NCBI GenBank assembly: GCA_016124945.1
Contig: WGMT01000056.1
Coordinates: forward strand, 1-64,000
Direction of reading: 5' to 3'
Source: a bacterium
Lineage (GTDB): Bacteria; Chloroflexota; Anaerolineae; Caldilineales; Caldilineaceae
DNA: 64,000 nt
The notes under the pieces were generated by a model. The model was not told the origin of the DNA, made no database searches, and saw only the letters and a list, made by a program, of their open reading frames with translations. Both the position numbers and the translations under genes were made by a program. Of this stretch, positions 26,995 through 36,543 are shown piece after piece. Each line of letters opens with the position of its first letter. The stretch's first letter is position 1.

Positions 26995-29196
26995 ATGTCA
27001 CCCACACGTTTTCCCCCTAGCCAGCCCCAGATCGGTCATAATCTGGGCATTTACCGGCTACAGGGATTCAGTGGCCGCAAAACAGAGTTGTTGACCCTGC
27101 ACCGCTGGCTCACAGGTGAGAGCAGCCAGACAGCGCTTGCCATCAGCGGTGGGCAGGGTTTCGGCAAGAGTACGTTGGCCACCGCTGCTGCTTGGAACAC
27201 AATTCATCACTTTAGCGATGGCGTAATCTGGGTTGGGCCGGCGGGCCGTTCCAGCTTCCGGCTTTATGACATCGTGCGCACGATGGATACGCTGCTCGGC
27301 ACCACGCTGACACGTATCAGCCAGGATCGCTGGGGAATTGGTATTCTCGAACAGCTTTATCGGCGCAAACGCTTGCTTGTCCTTGATGAGCTTTCAGGTG
27401 CAACCGAACGTGAGATCGAGACTTTGGTTGAGATCATCGGTCACTTGCAGGATTCGGGCGGGCAATCGCACGTGTTGATGATCGACCGTGACATTCATCC
27501 TCAGATCTTGCAGCTGGTGGGCGAACATTACCTTCCGTTAAAGGGGCTTACCCTCGAAGAGACGGTTGCTTTCATCCACCAACGCTGCCCAGAGAACGTA
27601 CGTCCTCTGGCGCTGCGGCATCTGGAAGCACTGCATAAGCAGACCGGAGGGCGCCCTCTGAGTATGCGGCTGGTGCTTGGTTTGTTGGTGGATTACCAAA
27701 ACTGGGCTGAGGTGGATCTTGCGTTGGCTGAACTGCCCCGGCGTGAAGGGGTTGTAGAAACGTCGGCGGTGGCAGCCTTTGCTGTTGAAAACTTCGCCGC
27801 CTTCTGGCCTCAGGCAGGTCCTCTTTTGGATCGACTGGTGAGTGCCGCAGGTGGTGCATCCAATCAGGCAATGCGCGATCTCTTCTGGGATGATCTTGGC
27901 GATGATGAGGAGTTCGCTGCAACCATCGAAGCGCTCCTGGCTCGTGCCTTGATTGAACAGAGCTTTGTGATGCAGCGTTATCTAGTGCAGCCTGCAGTGC
28001 GCCGTTATCTGGCACAGGGCGCCATGATGTTGGGTGAAGAGTGGAACCGAGCGCATGGTCGATATTACATTCACCTGGCCCGCCGCTATGAAGAAGTGCC
28101 GCTGGACCGCTGGAAGGAGATCGACCCGGAGTGGGGCAACATTCACCTGGGCGCGGACTGGTGCGCCGAACGCATTGAACGTCTCTGGCGTCGTCCGGCC
28201 CTGGATTTTATCCGTGATCCGCTGGAAACGACGGGCTTGCCACACGTCCCTGTGAATTTGCCGGAGATCAGCGGTGATCTCCGGCTTGCACGCGATTATG
28301 CATTGGCCATGACCCACTATGCTTTTTGGCGTCACCCGCCGGGGATTTTGCGCTGGTTGGCGACCGGCGCTGTAGCATCGCTGGCGCTAGGTGATCTACG
28401 CGACTATGGTTGGCTTTTAGCCAATATCGGTAGGCAACTTTTCTTTACCGGCGAAGTGGAAGCAGCCATCGACTGGCTACGGCGGGCAATGCAGATCTTC
28501 GATCGCGGCGATATGATGACTGAACTCGCCTACGTGCATACGGATCTAGGAACGTCTTTGCGCGTGTTGGACGAACCGCGCCAAGCGCTTGAGCATTTCT
28601 GGGGCGCCTTCGAGTCGGTGGCGCAGGTGGGCGAACTTAGTTCACTAGCTGCTTCTTACATTAACCTGGGGAGCGCCTATTTCAGCTTGCATAATTACGA
28701 AGAGGCCGTAGAACAACACCGCAAAGCGCTGCGTATTGCGGTACGAATGGGCAATGCGCAGTTGGTGGCAAGTGCGCATAACAACATCGGCCTTGCACTG
28801 GAAGGCATGGAAAAGTACGCCGACGCCGAACGGGCTTACCAGGAGGCGTTGTCCATGTTTGAACGTGCCCGTGATGAAGCAGGCATCAGCACCTGCTACA
28901 ATAATCTTGGCTCCGTTGCGTATGCACAACAAAAACATGCTGAAGCTCTTGATTGGTATGAAAAAGATCTCCTTCTTTCTGAACGCCGCGGCACATGGAT
29001 GGATAAAGCGGCTACCCTTCATAATCTCGGTCATGTTGCGCTGGAGCAGCAAGACACTGCTCAGGCCCTCAATTACTTCACACGTAGTCGCGATCTCTAT
29101 GCAGCCTTCCAACTTACTGACTACGTGGAAGAAGAAGAAGAGATGCTCGCGTATGTTCACGGTCTTGTGGCAGAGGATACTGCTGTAAAGAGGTGA
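26995..29196 (+). CDS. STAND-type NTPase with TPR repeats
   Basis: 733 residues. A P-loop GGQGFGKST (52-60), a Walker B strand LLVLDE (127-132) and an RDIH segment around 165 place it in the NB-ARC/STAND group of signal ATPases. The middle has winged-helix-like helices, and residues about 440-720 are TPR units (YINLGSAYFSLHNYEEAVEQHRKAL, HNNIGLALEGMEKYADAERAYQEAL and so on). STAND proteins are ligand-driven switches, some of them anti-phage sensors, but no effector domain (TIR, nuclease, protease) is seen here at either end, so it may be regulatory. It follows the small Rossmann gene in the same operon. Confidence 0.88.
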   Translation: MSPTRFPPSQPQIGHNLGIYRLQGFSGRKTELLTLHRWLTGESSQTALAISGGQGFGKSTLATAAAWNTIHHFSDGVIWVGPAGRSSFRLYDIVRTMDTLLGTTLTRISQDRWGIGILEQLYRRKRLLVLDELSGATEREIETLVEIIGHLQDSGGQSHVLMIDRDIHPQILQLVGEHYLPLKGLTLEETVAFIHQRCPENVRPLALRHLEALHKQTGGRPLSMRLVLGLLVDYQNWAEVDLALAELPRREGVVETSAVAAFAVENFAAFWPQAGPLLDRLVSAAGGASNQAMRDLFWDDLGDDEEFAATIEALLARALIEQSFVMQRYLVQPAVRRYLAQGAMMLGEEWNRAHGRYYIHLARRYEEVPLDRWKEIDPEWGNIHLGADWCAERIERLWRRPALDFIRDPLETTGLPHVPVNLPEISGDLRLARDYALAMTHYAFWRHPPGILRWLATGAVASLALGDLRDYGWLLANIGRQLFFTGEVEAAIDWLRRAMQIFDRGDMMTELAYVHTDLGTSLRVLDEPRQALEHFWGAFESVAQVGELSSLAASYINLGSAYFSLHNYEEAVEQHRKALRIAVRMGNAQLVASAHNNIGLALEGMEKYADAERAYQEALSMFERARDEAGISTCYNNLGSVAYAQQKHAEALDWYEKDLLLSERRGTWMDKAATLHNLGHVALEQQDTAQALNYFTRSRDLYAAFQLTDYVEEEEEMLAYVHGLVAEDTAVKR

Positions 29197-29213
29197 AGTT
29201 ACAGGCCACAAGT

Positions 29214-29346
29214 CAATGGCATGAAGTTAAGCGCGGAGTGACCACCCGGGTGCGGGCCTACACGGAATCAGCCCCACGAGGGCGTGCTCACTCCGCGGAT
29301 ATTCGAATGTTGGTCGCTTAACTTGTCGCTTAACTTAATGGCATTG
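29214..29346. repeat. Palindromic intergenic element, copy C
   Basis: The flanks CAATGGCATGAAGTTAAGCG (29214-29233) and CGCTTAACTTAATGGCATTG (29327-29346) are near-complementary. The inner core AAGCGCGGAGTGACCACC ... TGCGGGCCTAC (29229-29261) pairs with GTGCTCACTCCGCG and is the same core as at 5841 and 10321. It lies directly after the STAND gene stop. Confidence 0.7.
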
Positions 29347-29469
29347 GGGCACAAGTTGTAAGTTGCAAGCAGCACTTCTGTAGAGGTCGTTAATCGTTTG
29401 TCTTTCTTTGTTAGCGTTCCACACAATCAATCTCTAACAAAAAACTTATAGATCGTGCCCTGCAATCTC

Positions 29470-29498
29470 TTGCCAAGCGCCAAAAAGTGGGGTATAGT
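29470..29498 (+). promoter_or_regulatory. Promoter of groES-groEL
   Basis: TTGCCA (29470-29475) and TATAGT (29493-29498) are separated by 17 bp, placing the start point next to the CIRCE operator. Confidence 0.78.
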
Positions 29499-29507
29499 GT
29501 TGAACGG

Positions 29508-29534
29508 TTAGCACTCGGGTAGCTAGAGTGCTAA
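29508..29534 (+). promoter_or_regulatory. CIRCE operator (HrcA site)
   Basis: A perfect TTAGCACTC, nine bases, then a perfect GAGTGCTAA. HrcA repressor bound here blocks groESL until heat or protein stress; no hrcA gene is in the window. Confidence 0.97.
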
Positions 29535-29640
29535 CCGTTTTTGCGAATGCTTGTACTACAACAACCTTGTACTACAACAAACAACTACGTCAAACTAATC
29601 ATCCATTCAACAAATTGATCTACGTTTAGGAGGATTCCTC

Positions 29641-29931
29641 ATGAATCTGAAGCCTCTGGGCGACCGCCTGGTTGCAAAGCCTGTTGAGCAAGAAGAGCAA
29701 ACCACAATGGGCATCTACTTGCCTGAAACCGCCAAAGAAAAACCACAGCAGGCCGAGGTTGTGGCCGTCGGCCCTGGCGCCCGCGACGAAGATGGCGACC
29801 GCATTGAGATGGACGTCAAGGTCGGCGACATCGTTCTGTACGCCAAATACTCCGGCACCAATATCAAGCTGAACGGTTCCGAGTACCTGATTCTCAAAGA
29901 GAGCGATGTCCTCGCCATCGTTGAGAAGTAA
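29641..29931 (+). CDS. groES: Co-chaperonin GroES
   Basis: 96 residues, normal length. LKPLGDRLVAKPVEQEEQT at the start, the mobile loop region (EEQTTMGIYLPETAKEKPQ) and the KVGDIVLYAKYSGTNIKLNGSEYLILKESDVLAIVE end are all standard. Seven copies form the lid of the GroEL chamber. An ideal AGGAGG precedes the ATG. It is first gene of the heat-shock operon, under a promoter and CIRCE operator about 110-170 bases upstream; groEL follows after 54 bases. Confidence 0.98.
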   Translation: MNLKPLGDRLVAKPVEQEEQTTMGIYLPETAKEKPQQAEVVAVGPGARDEDGDRIEMDVKVGDIVLYAKYSGTNIKLNGSEYLILKESDVLAIVEK

Positions 29932-29985
29932 ACGAATCCCGCTCGTTTGTTCCTACTGAAACTGAACTCTGAGGAGGCATAACTT

Positions 29986-31629
<1,644 letters not shown>

Positions 31630-31667
31630 TCTGAGTTTACTCAGACTACACGTACCATTGCAAAGAA

Positions 31668-31704
31668 AGACACCGGAGGGATCACCCTCCGGTGTCTTTT
31701 TGTT
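31668..31704 (+). terminator. Terminator of the groESL operon
   Basis: The 12-bp stem GACACCGGAGGG / CCCTCCGGTGTC has a 4-nt loop and is followed by TTTTTGTT. Confidence 0.93.
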
Positions 31705-31781
31705 ATTGGGGGCAATCCTCCGTGACGGGCGGGGGGGGCTATGGTAGAATGCAGCAGTGATTGAATACAGCAGGAGGAACC

Positions 31782-32006
31782 ATGACCATTGTTCACGATC
31801 CCAATATTTTGCGAGGTAAGGCGGTGATTGGCGGTACACGAATTCCGGTGTCGCTTGTCCTGAACTTAATGGCAAACGGCTACTCGGTCGAGCGTATTGT
31901 GGAAGCCTACCCCCATCTGACACCAGAGAGCATACGCGAGTGCCTCGAATACGCCAGCCTGCGTCTTGCCGGTGAAGAGATTTATGAACTGCCTGAGGCT
32001 GCCTAA
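31782..32006 (+). CDS. DUF433 antitoxin-like protein
   Basis: 74 residues. MTIVHDPNILRGKAVIGGTR at the start, IPVSLVLNLMANGYSVERI and YPHLTPESIRECLEYA are the DUF433 hallmarks; the family is a small helix-turn-helix DNA-binding fold described as a VapB-type antitoxin and nearly always paired with a DUF5615 partner. CAGGAGGAAC immediately precedes the ATG; a TTG 21 bases upstream is less likely. The stop codon overlaps the next start by one base (TAATG), so the pair is translationally coupled. It probably represses its own promoter (TAGAAT near 31745). Confidence 0.9.
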   Translation: MTIVHDPNILRGKAVIGGTRIPVSLVLNLMANGYSVERIVEAYPHLTPESIRECLEYASLRLAGEEIYELPEAA

Positions 32007-33529
32007 TGGCGTCTCCGCTCCTTCTTTTGGATGAAAACCTCTCTCCTGAAACTGTAAGGAGGTTACAAAAAGAAGGTCATCAGGCCGTATGGCTGACAGA
32101 ATTTGTGCTACTGGGCTCATCTGATGCGGAGATCGCCCGTGCTGCGTTTGATGCAAACGCAGTTATTGTGACGCAAGATCTGGATTTTGCCGAGACATTC
32201 TTCTTTGGCAACGAAGATTTGGTAGGAACGATTGTCTTGCGTTTGCGTGTGCAAACCGTAGAACACGTCACGTCTCGACTTTTAGAGTTCTTGAAAAGTA
32301 TTGAGGCACAGGAGATCGACTTACGAACCGCTCTGTTTATCGTAGATGAGACAAAGTACAGAGTGCGAAAGCAGTTATCAGAAATGACGAAGCCGTTAAA
32401 GTCCCCTCAAGGAACCACCGTCGTCGTTGCCATGAGCGGCGGTGTGGATAGTTCGGTCGCAGCAGCCCTGTTGGTGGAACAGGGCTATAACTGCATTGGG
32501 GTAATGATGCGCCTGTGGGCCGAAACCGGCCGCGGCGAAGGATCGACCAACAAGTGTTGCAGCTTGGAAAGTGTCAACGACGCCCGCCGTGTGGCCGATC
32601 AACTGGGCATCCCATTTTATTTGATCAATGTTGAGGAACCATTTAAGCAAAACGTGGTGGATTTCTTCATCGAAGGCTACAGCCAGGGGCTTACACCCAA
32701 TCCGTGCCTTGCCTGCAACCGTCACATTCGCTTCGACTATTTGCTTAACTACGCTCGTCGCCTTGGCGCAGACTTCCTCGCCACCGGACACTATGCCCGT
32801 GTCCGCCGCCAGCCCGATGGCACCGTACACCTGCTCAAAGGCATCGACGAGCACAAAGACCAGAGCTACGTCCTCAGCGTGATGGGGCAAGACGAACTAC
32901 GCGATGTCCTCTTCCCTATTGGGGATTACCCCAAGCCCGAAGTGCGCCGGATCGCCGCCGAACGAGGACTGCCCATCGCCAGCAAGCACGATTCCATGGA
33001 CCTCTGCTTCATCGCCGACGATGACTACCGCCGCTTCCTCCAGGATTGGACGCAAAACATTATGCGCCCCGGCGATATCGTGGATCGACGTGGCAATGTG
33101 TTGGGGCGACACAATGGGCTGCCCAATCACACCATCGGCCAGCGTAAGGGGCTGGGCATCGGCGGCGCCGGTGATCCGCTCTACGTCATCGAATTGGACA
33201 GCGACAACAATCAACTCGTCGTCGGCACCCTCGACGAGTTGGGCAAGACCGAACTACTTGCCACCGGTGTCAACTGGACATTGGATCGTCCTGTTGCAGA
33301 TGGTACACGCGCACAATGCAAGATTCGCTATCGCTCGCGTCCCGCTGAATGTACCCTCCACCCCGAAGGGCCGGATCGTGTACGTGTGCGCTTCGATGAA
33401 CCGCTGCGCGACATCACGCCGGGCCAGGGCGCTGTCTTCTTTGACGGCGACCTCTGCCTGGGCGGGGGTGTTATTGTCAAAGAAAAAGTTTTGGTACCGC
33501 AATTAGCGATTGAGCGATTGAGCGATTGA
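32006..33529 (+). CDS. mnmA: DUF5615 PIN-like toxin domain fused to tRNA-specific 2-thiouridylase MnmA
   Basis: 507 residues in one uninterrupted frame. Residues 1-126 form a complete DUF5615 PIN-like domain (LLLLDENLS with D9/E10, VIVTQDLDF with D58/D60, end VDETKYRVRKQLSE). Residues 127-507 are complete MnmA: PP-loop SGGVDSS (144-150), NPCLAC with catalytic Cys234, ATGHYAR, KDQSYVLS and SMDLCF with Cys334. MnmA thiolates U34 of Lys, Glu and Gln tRNAs. No stop codon and no good ribosome site separate the halves; an internal ATG at 32384 could give free MnmA. The last codons (IERLSD) come from the ATTGAGCG repeat of the following hairpin. Confidence 0.93.
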   Translation: MASPLLLLDENLSPETVRRLQKEGHQAVWLTEFVLLGSSDAEIARAAFDANAVIVTQDLDFAETFFFGNEDLVGTIVLRLRVQTVEHVTSRLLEFLKSIEAQEIDLRTALFIVDETKYRVRKQLSEMTKPLKSPQGTTVVVAMSGGVDSSVAAALLVEQGYNCIGVMMRLWAETGRGEGSTNKCCSLESVNDARRVADQLGIPFYLINVEEPFKQNVVDFFIEGYSQGLTPNPCLACNRHIRFDYLLNYARRLGADFLATGHYARVRRQPDGTVHLLKGIDEHKDQSYVLSVMGQDELRDVLFPIGDYPKPEVRRIAAERGLPIASKHDSMDLCFIADDDYRRFLQDWTQNIMRPGDIVDRRGNVLGRHNGLPNHTIGQRKGLGIGGAGDPLYVIELDSDNNQLVVGTLDELGKTELLATGVNWTLDRPVADGTRAQCKIRYRSRPAECTLHPEGPDRVRVRFDEPLRDITPGQGAVFFDGDLCLGGGVIVKEKVLVPQLAIERLSD

Positions 33530-33580
33530 GCGATTTCAGATTGTGTACACGATCTGAAATCGCTCAATCGCTCAATCGCT
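33513..33580 (+). repeat. Octamer-arm hairpin after mnmA (H2)
   Basis: A perfect 29-bp stem. The left arm (33513-33541) is ATTGAGCG repeats ending GATTTCAGAT; the loop is TGTGTACACG; the right arm is 33552-33580. The mnmA stop codon (33527-33529) is inside the left arm. GCTTTTACC follows, so it may terminate transcription. The GATTTCAG/CTGAAATC core matches the hairpin at 38067. Confidence 0.88.
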
Positions 33581-33617
33581 GCTTTTACCCATTTACCATT
33601 ATTCATTCATACTGTTC

Positions 33618-33893
33618 ATGAATCCACTCCTCAATCCAACTCTGCTGCTTGGTCTACTGCTTAGTGCCGGCTATGCAGCACTTTTTCACCTTTGGACTGG
33701 ACGCACAATGCGTGATCTTTCGATCTATCTCATTGCGTCTATGTTGGGATTTGCACTGGGGCAATGGGCAGGGCAGAGTATCGGCTGGAGCCTGGTCCGT
33801 ATTGGTCAGCTTTACGTGATTGAGACAGCTGCCGGTGCATTGCTGGCGCTGATCCTTGTACGCACCCTGAACCTTGAAAGGAGCCTTCCTTGA
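33618..33893 (+). CDS. Small membrane protein, four-helix type
   Basis: 91 residues, mostly hydrophobic, with three or four helices (about 8-26, 33-50, 55-70 and 70-84) and little outside the membrane. No named family is recognised. Its stop codon overlaps the next start (TTGA), and the gene after that overlaps in the same way, so the three genes 33618-35517 should be translated as a coupled unit. This suggests that it works with the next protein, for example as a membrane subunit; nothing more can be said. Confidence 0.7.
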   Translation: MNPLLNPTLLLGLLLSAGYAALFHLWTGRTMRDLSIYLIASMLGFALGQWAGQSIGWSLVRIGQLYVIETAAGALLALILVRTLNLERSLP

Positions 33894-34261
33894 TTAGCGC
33901 CACCCTGCGGGATATCGCCATCATCATTGTCGCCGTCGAAACCATCATCATCAACGCGCTGCTCATCATCCTGATCTGGCAGGTCTGGCGCTTGATCAAA
34001 ATGGTACGCGATGAGATCAAGCCGATCCTCGAAGACACCAAGGAGACCGTCGGCACTGTGCGCGGCACCGCCGACTTCGTCAGCGGCAACGTCGTCGATC
34101 CGGTGGTGAAAACCAGTGGGAAGATTGCTGGTTTCCGCCAAACGCTGCGCACGCTACAATCCGAGATCAGAGGGCAACCGCGTCCACCGGCGTCACCTCC
34201 TACGCAGCCTCCTGTTGCATCGGCGCCGCCGCCAACCAATTCGGCACCATCCGCCGATTGA
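33890..34261 (+). CDS. Membrane-anchored protein with DUF948-like helix
   Basis: 123 residues from a TTG start that overlaps the previous stop; GAAAGGAG lies upstream. One membrane helix (about 8-35) is followed by a long amphipathic helix (MVRDEIKPILEDTKETVGTVRGTADFVS...) like DUF948 or apolipoprotein-type proteins, then a P/A/S-rich tail that is probably disordered. The role is unknown; similar proteins are thought to act at the membrane or cell wall. Confidence 0.68.
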   Translation: MISATLRDIAIIIVAVETIIINALLIILIWQVWRLIKMVRDEIKPILEDTKETVGTVRGTADFVSGNVVDPVVKTSGKIAGFRQTLRTLQSEIRGQPRPPASPPTQPPVASAPPPTNSAPSAD

Positions 34262-34272
34262 TTGGGCTGGAC

Positions 34273-35517
34273 ATGAGTGATCCTGTTCACATCCAACTGC
34301 TCGATAGTCACAGTGCCGGCTGGCATGTGACTATCGACGAGATCCGAGTTGCATTGGGTGCACCGCATAATCCAATGCTGCTACCGTCCCATTTCCTCAA
34401 GGTTGTGTTGCCGAAACTGGGCGGCTATGTGCTACGCATCGATGTTTCAGCGCAGCCCGCCGCTTACGCTTTCCTCTTTCCGCGCCGATTCGAAGAAGAT
34501 CAGCCGATCTACACGCTCCGCTACTGTGCGATCAAAAACGCGCCGGCCATTGAGCCGGCGCTGTTGATTTCTGCTATCACCGCCCAAACAGGACTGCGAA
34601 CCGTTTTCTACGATCCTGAGCAGGTGCACTACTACACCGAAACCCATGAACTAATTGGTCAACTCGACTTTGGGCATCCTGGCCCTGCCGAAGTGGAAAA
34701 GGTACGTACACTTCAGCAGCGGATCTGGAACAATCCCCCTGATCTGCTCTACCCAGCCGACATCCACAGCAACGACTTTGGCTTGTTGACATCCTTGATC
34801 GCCCGCGCTGATGGGGATCCTGTTGCCTTCCTCTTTGGTTTCCTCAAGTTTGGCGGAACGTCGTTGCCACCCTCTTGGCAAGGGCGGCTCAACGAGCGTT
34901 GCCGCCTTGAGTCGCAAACAATGGGCGTTGCCCCCGAACAGCGGGGACGTCGCATCGCCTATACTTTGAAGCAACTCCAAGCGCGTGCGGCCCTGGCACA
35001 GGGGATCGACATCATCAACTGGACGGCAGATCCGCTCCAATATCCGAATGCAGCGTTGAATTTTTCTTCATTGCGTGCCGTTGCCTATGAATTTGCGCCC
35101 AATCTTTACGATCTTCACAATGATCTCAACCAGGTGTCTGCATCCCGTTTCAGCCTGACCTGGCTTGTGGGCAGTGAACGCGTGGGCAAAACAACGGACG
35201 ATCCCATGCGATCCGGGATCGTCCGTCTTGATGCCTTTTCTGAAATTGTTCGTGTCAATGTAGGCAGTCAGTCAGTCGATCTACACGTTGACGCACCCAT
35301 GATTGCCATTGAAATACCGACCAACTGGTCGCAACTCCAGGTCACAAATCTGGCCGAAGCGCAGGCTTGGCGAGCGACAACCGATCAGATATTTTCTCGC
35401 TACGTAGGCGGTGGACCGGGGCAATACATGATTACCGCGGCAGGCGTCGATGGAGAGCGGCGTTTTCTACTAGGTGAATGGGTGGACGATACGTTGCTAG
35501 AGCGAATTGTCCACTGA
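34273..35517 (+). CDS. GNAT-superfamily acetyltransferase-like protein (COG3375 type)
   Basis: 414 residues from the ATG; a TTG at 34258 overlapping the previous stop is the alternative start. The central part reads ESQTMGVAPEQRGRRIAYTLKQLQARAALAQG then INWTADPLQYPNAALNFSSLRAVAYEF and LYDLHNDLNQVSASRFSLTW, which is the characteristic core of the COG3375 branch of GNAT proteins: QxxGR-x-x-A acetyl-CoA loop and the WT.DPL motif. The target is unknown. About 170 residues before and 130 after this core are extra and not recognised. Confidence 0.78.
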   Translation: MSDPVHIQLLDSHSAGWHVTIDEIRVALGAPHNPMLLPSHFLKVVLPKLGGYVLRIDVSAQPAAYAFLFPRRFEEDQPIYTLRYCAIKNAPAIEPALLISAITAQTGLRTVFYDPEQVHYYTETHELIGQLDFGHPGPAEVEKVRTLQQRIWNNPPDLLYPADIHSNDFGLLTSLIARADGDPVAFLFGFLKFGGTSLPPSWQGRLNERCRLESQTMGVAPEQRGRRIAYTLKQLQARAALAQGIDIINWTADPLQYPNAALNFSSLRAVAYEFAPNLYDLHNDLNQVSASRFSLTWLVGSERVGKTTDDPMRSGIVRLDAFSEIVRVNVGSQSVDLHVDAPMIAIEIPTNWSQLQVTNLAEAQAWRATTDQIFSRYVGGGPGQYMITAAGVDGERRFLLGEWVDDTLLERIVH

Positions 35518-35543
35518 GGTGAGCGTAGGCAGAGCAGATCTTC

Positions 35544-36251
35544 TTAGCAGCCGGGCAGCGGAATGATCAAGCGTTGGCCTACATAGATCAGTGTGGACGG
35601 CAGATTGTTGCGAGCAATGATGGTGCGCACCGAAACACCGTAGGTCGCACTGATGCCATAAAGTGAATCACCGCGGCGCACACTATAGCTGATCTCTGTG
35701 CCACACGCTTGGTTCGATACTCGTGGCTGAACCGTGACCGGGGCTGCCTTTGTGGCCGTAGGCACCGGTTGTACTTCTGGGCTGCTTACCTGACGTGTTG
35801 GCGCCACTTCTGCTTGAATGGGCGTCGGCGCTGCAATGGATGCTTGCTGTACGGGCTGTGCTTCTGTCGGCTGTGTTGCAGTTGGCTGTGTTGCAGTTGG
35901 CTGTGCTTCCGCCGGCTGTGTTGCAGTTGGCTGTGCTGCTCTGGGTGTCTGCTCAGGTTTTGGTGTCTGCACCAAGACTGGTACCACTGCAACGGTGTTG
36001 TCGGGAATGCGTACTGGTTGCCCAACACGCAGAATGTTGGGGTTCGAGATGCCGTTATAGCGTGCAAGGTCCATGTAGCTGACACCATACCGGCCGGCGA
36101 TCTGTGCCAATGATTCACCTGGTCTAACAATGTGGACTGTCTCAGCACCTTGGGCCTCTACTTGGCCTATGGGCATCGTCAGTAGCAGTGTAGTCCAAAT
36201 CCCGACGCAGATCATCACGAGTCTGAATTTTTGTCTAATTTTTGTCGACAT
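35544..36251 (-). CDS. Secreted protein with two LysM domains and AQPTATQP linker
   Basis: 235 residues. A signal peptide (hydrophobic 11-28) is followed by a first LysM domain (about 38-82, VHIVRPGESLAQIAGRYGVS ... VGQPVRIP), a long linker with QPTATQPTEA repeats (about 95-150) and a second LysM domain (about 188-232, YSVRRGDSLYGISATYGVS ... VGQRLIIP). It should bind peptidoglycan outside the cell. It resembles the LysM protein at 3897 but lacks PA14. It is convergent with the GNAT gene, with about 25 bases between the stops. Confidence 0.88.
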   Translation of the reverse strand: MSTKIRQKFRLVMICVGIWTTLLLTMPIGQVEAQGAETVHIVRPGESLAQIAGRYGVSYMDLARYNGISNPNILRVGQPVRIPDNTVAVVPVLVQTPKPEQTPRAAQPTATQPAEAQPTATQPTATQPTEAQPVQQASIAAPTPIQAEVAPTRQVSSPEVQPVPTATKAAPVTVQPRVSNQACGTEISYSVRRGDSLYGISATYGVSVRTIIARNNLPSTLIYVGQRLIIPLPGC

Positions 36252-36543
36252 AATTGTGCCTCAGCGTCCGAGCTTTGAGTATGCACGTTGCCGTGCGAAA
36301 TCCTGATTTGATTGTGTCATTATAGGCTTGGATTGACAATGGTCTTTTCGTCTAGTTCAAAATAAGTATTATTTATAGCCAATATGGCATATTTTGACCT
36401 TGAAACCACGTATGCTGACTATTTTTGTTAGTTTAGGACTTAGGTCCTTGTTTCAACTTTACAATTTATTGACGAAAATTTCCTGTGTATTGTCTACGAG
36501 ATCCTACGTATCCTCTACGATTTGCCTACCCAAAGGAGCAAAG
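36252..36543. other. AT-rich divergent promoter region
   Basis: About 290 bases between the LysM gene and the sulfatase gene. It is visibly A/T-rich, with several possible -10 boxes such as TATTAT near 36366, but no pair with good -35 spacing could be fixed by eye. The sulfatase frame stays open here without a ribosome site until AAAGGAG at about 36533. No RNA gene was recognised. Confidence 0.45.

Noticed and set aside
26995..29196. Anti-phage Avs-type defence gene
   Set aside because: The STAND core fits, but no effector domain or defence neighbours are present, so only a general signal ATPase is claimed.
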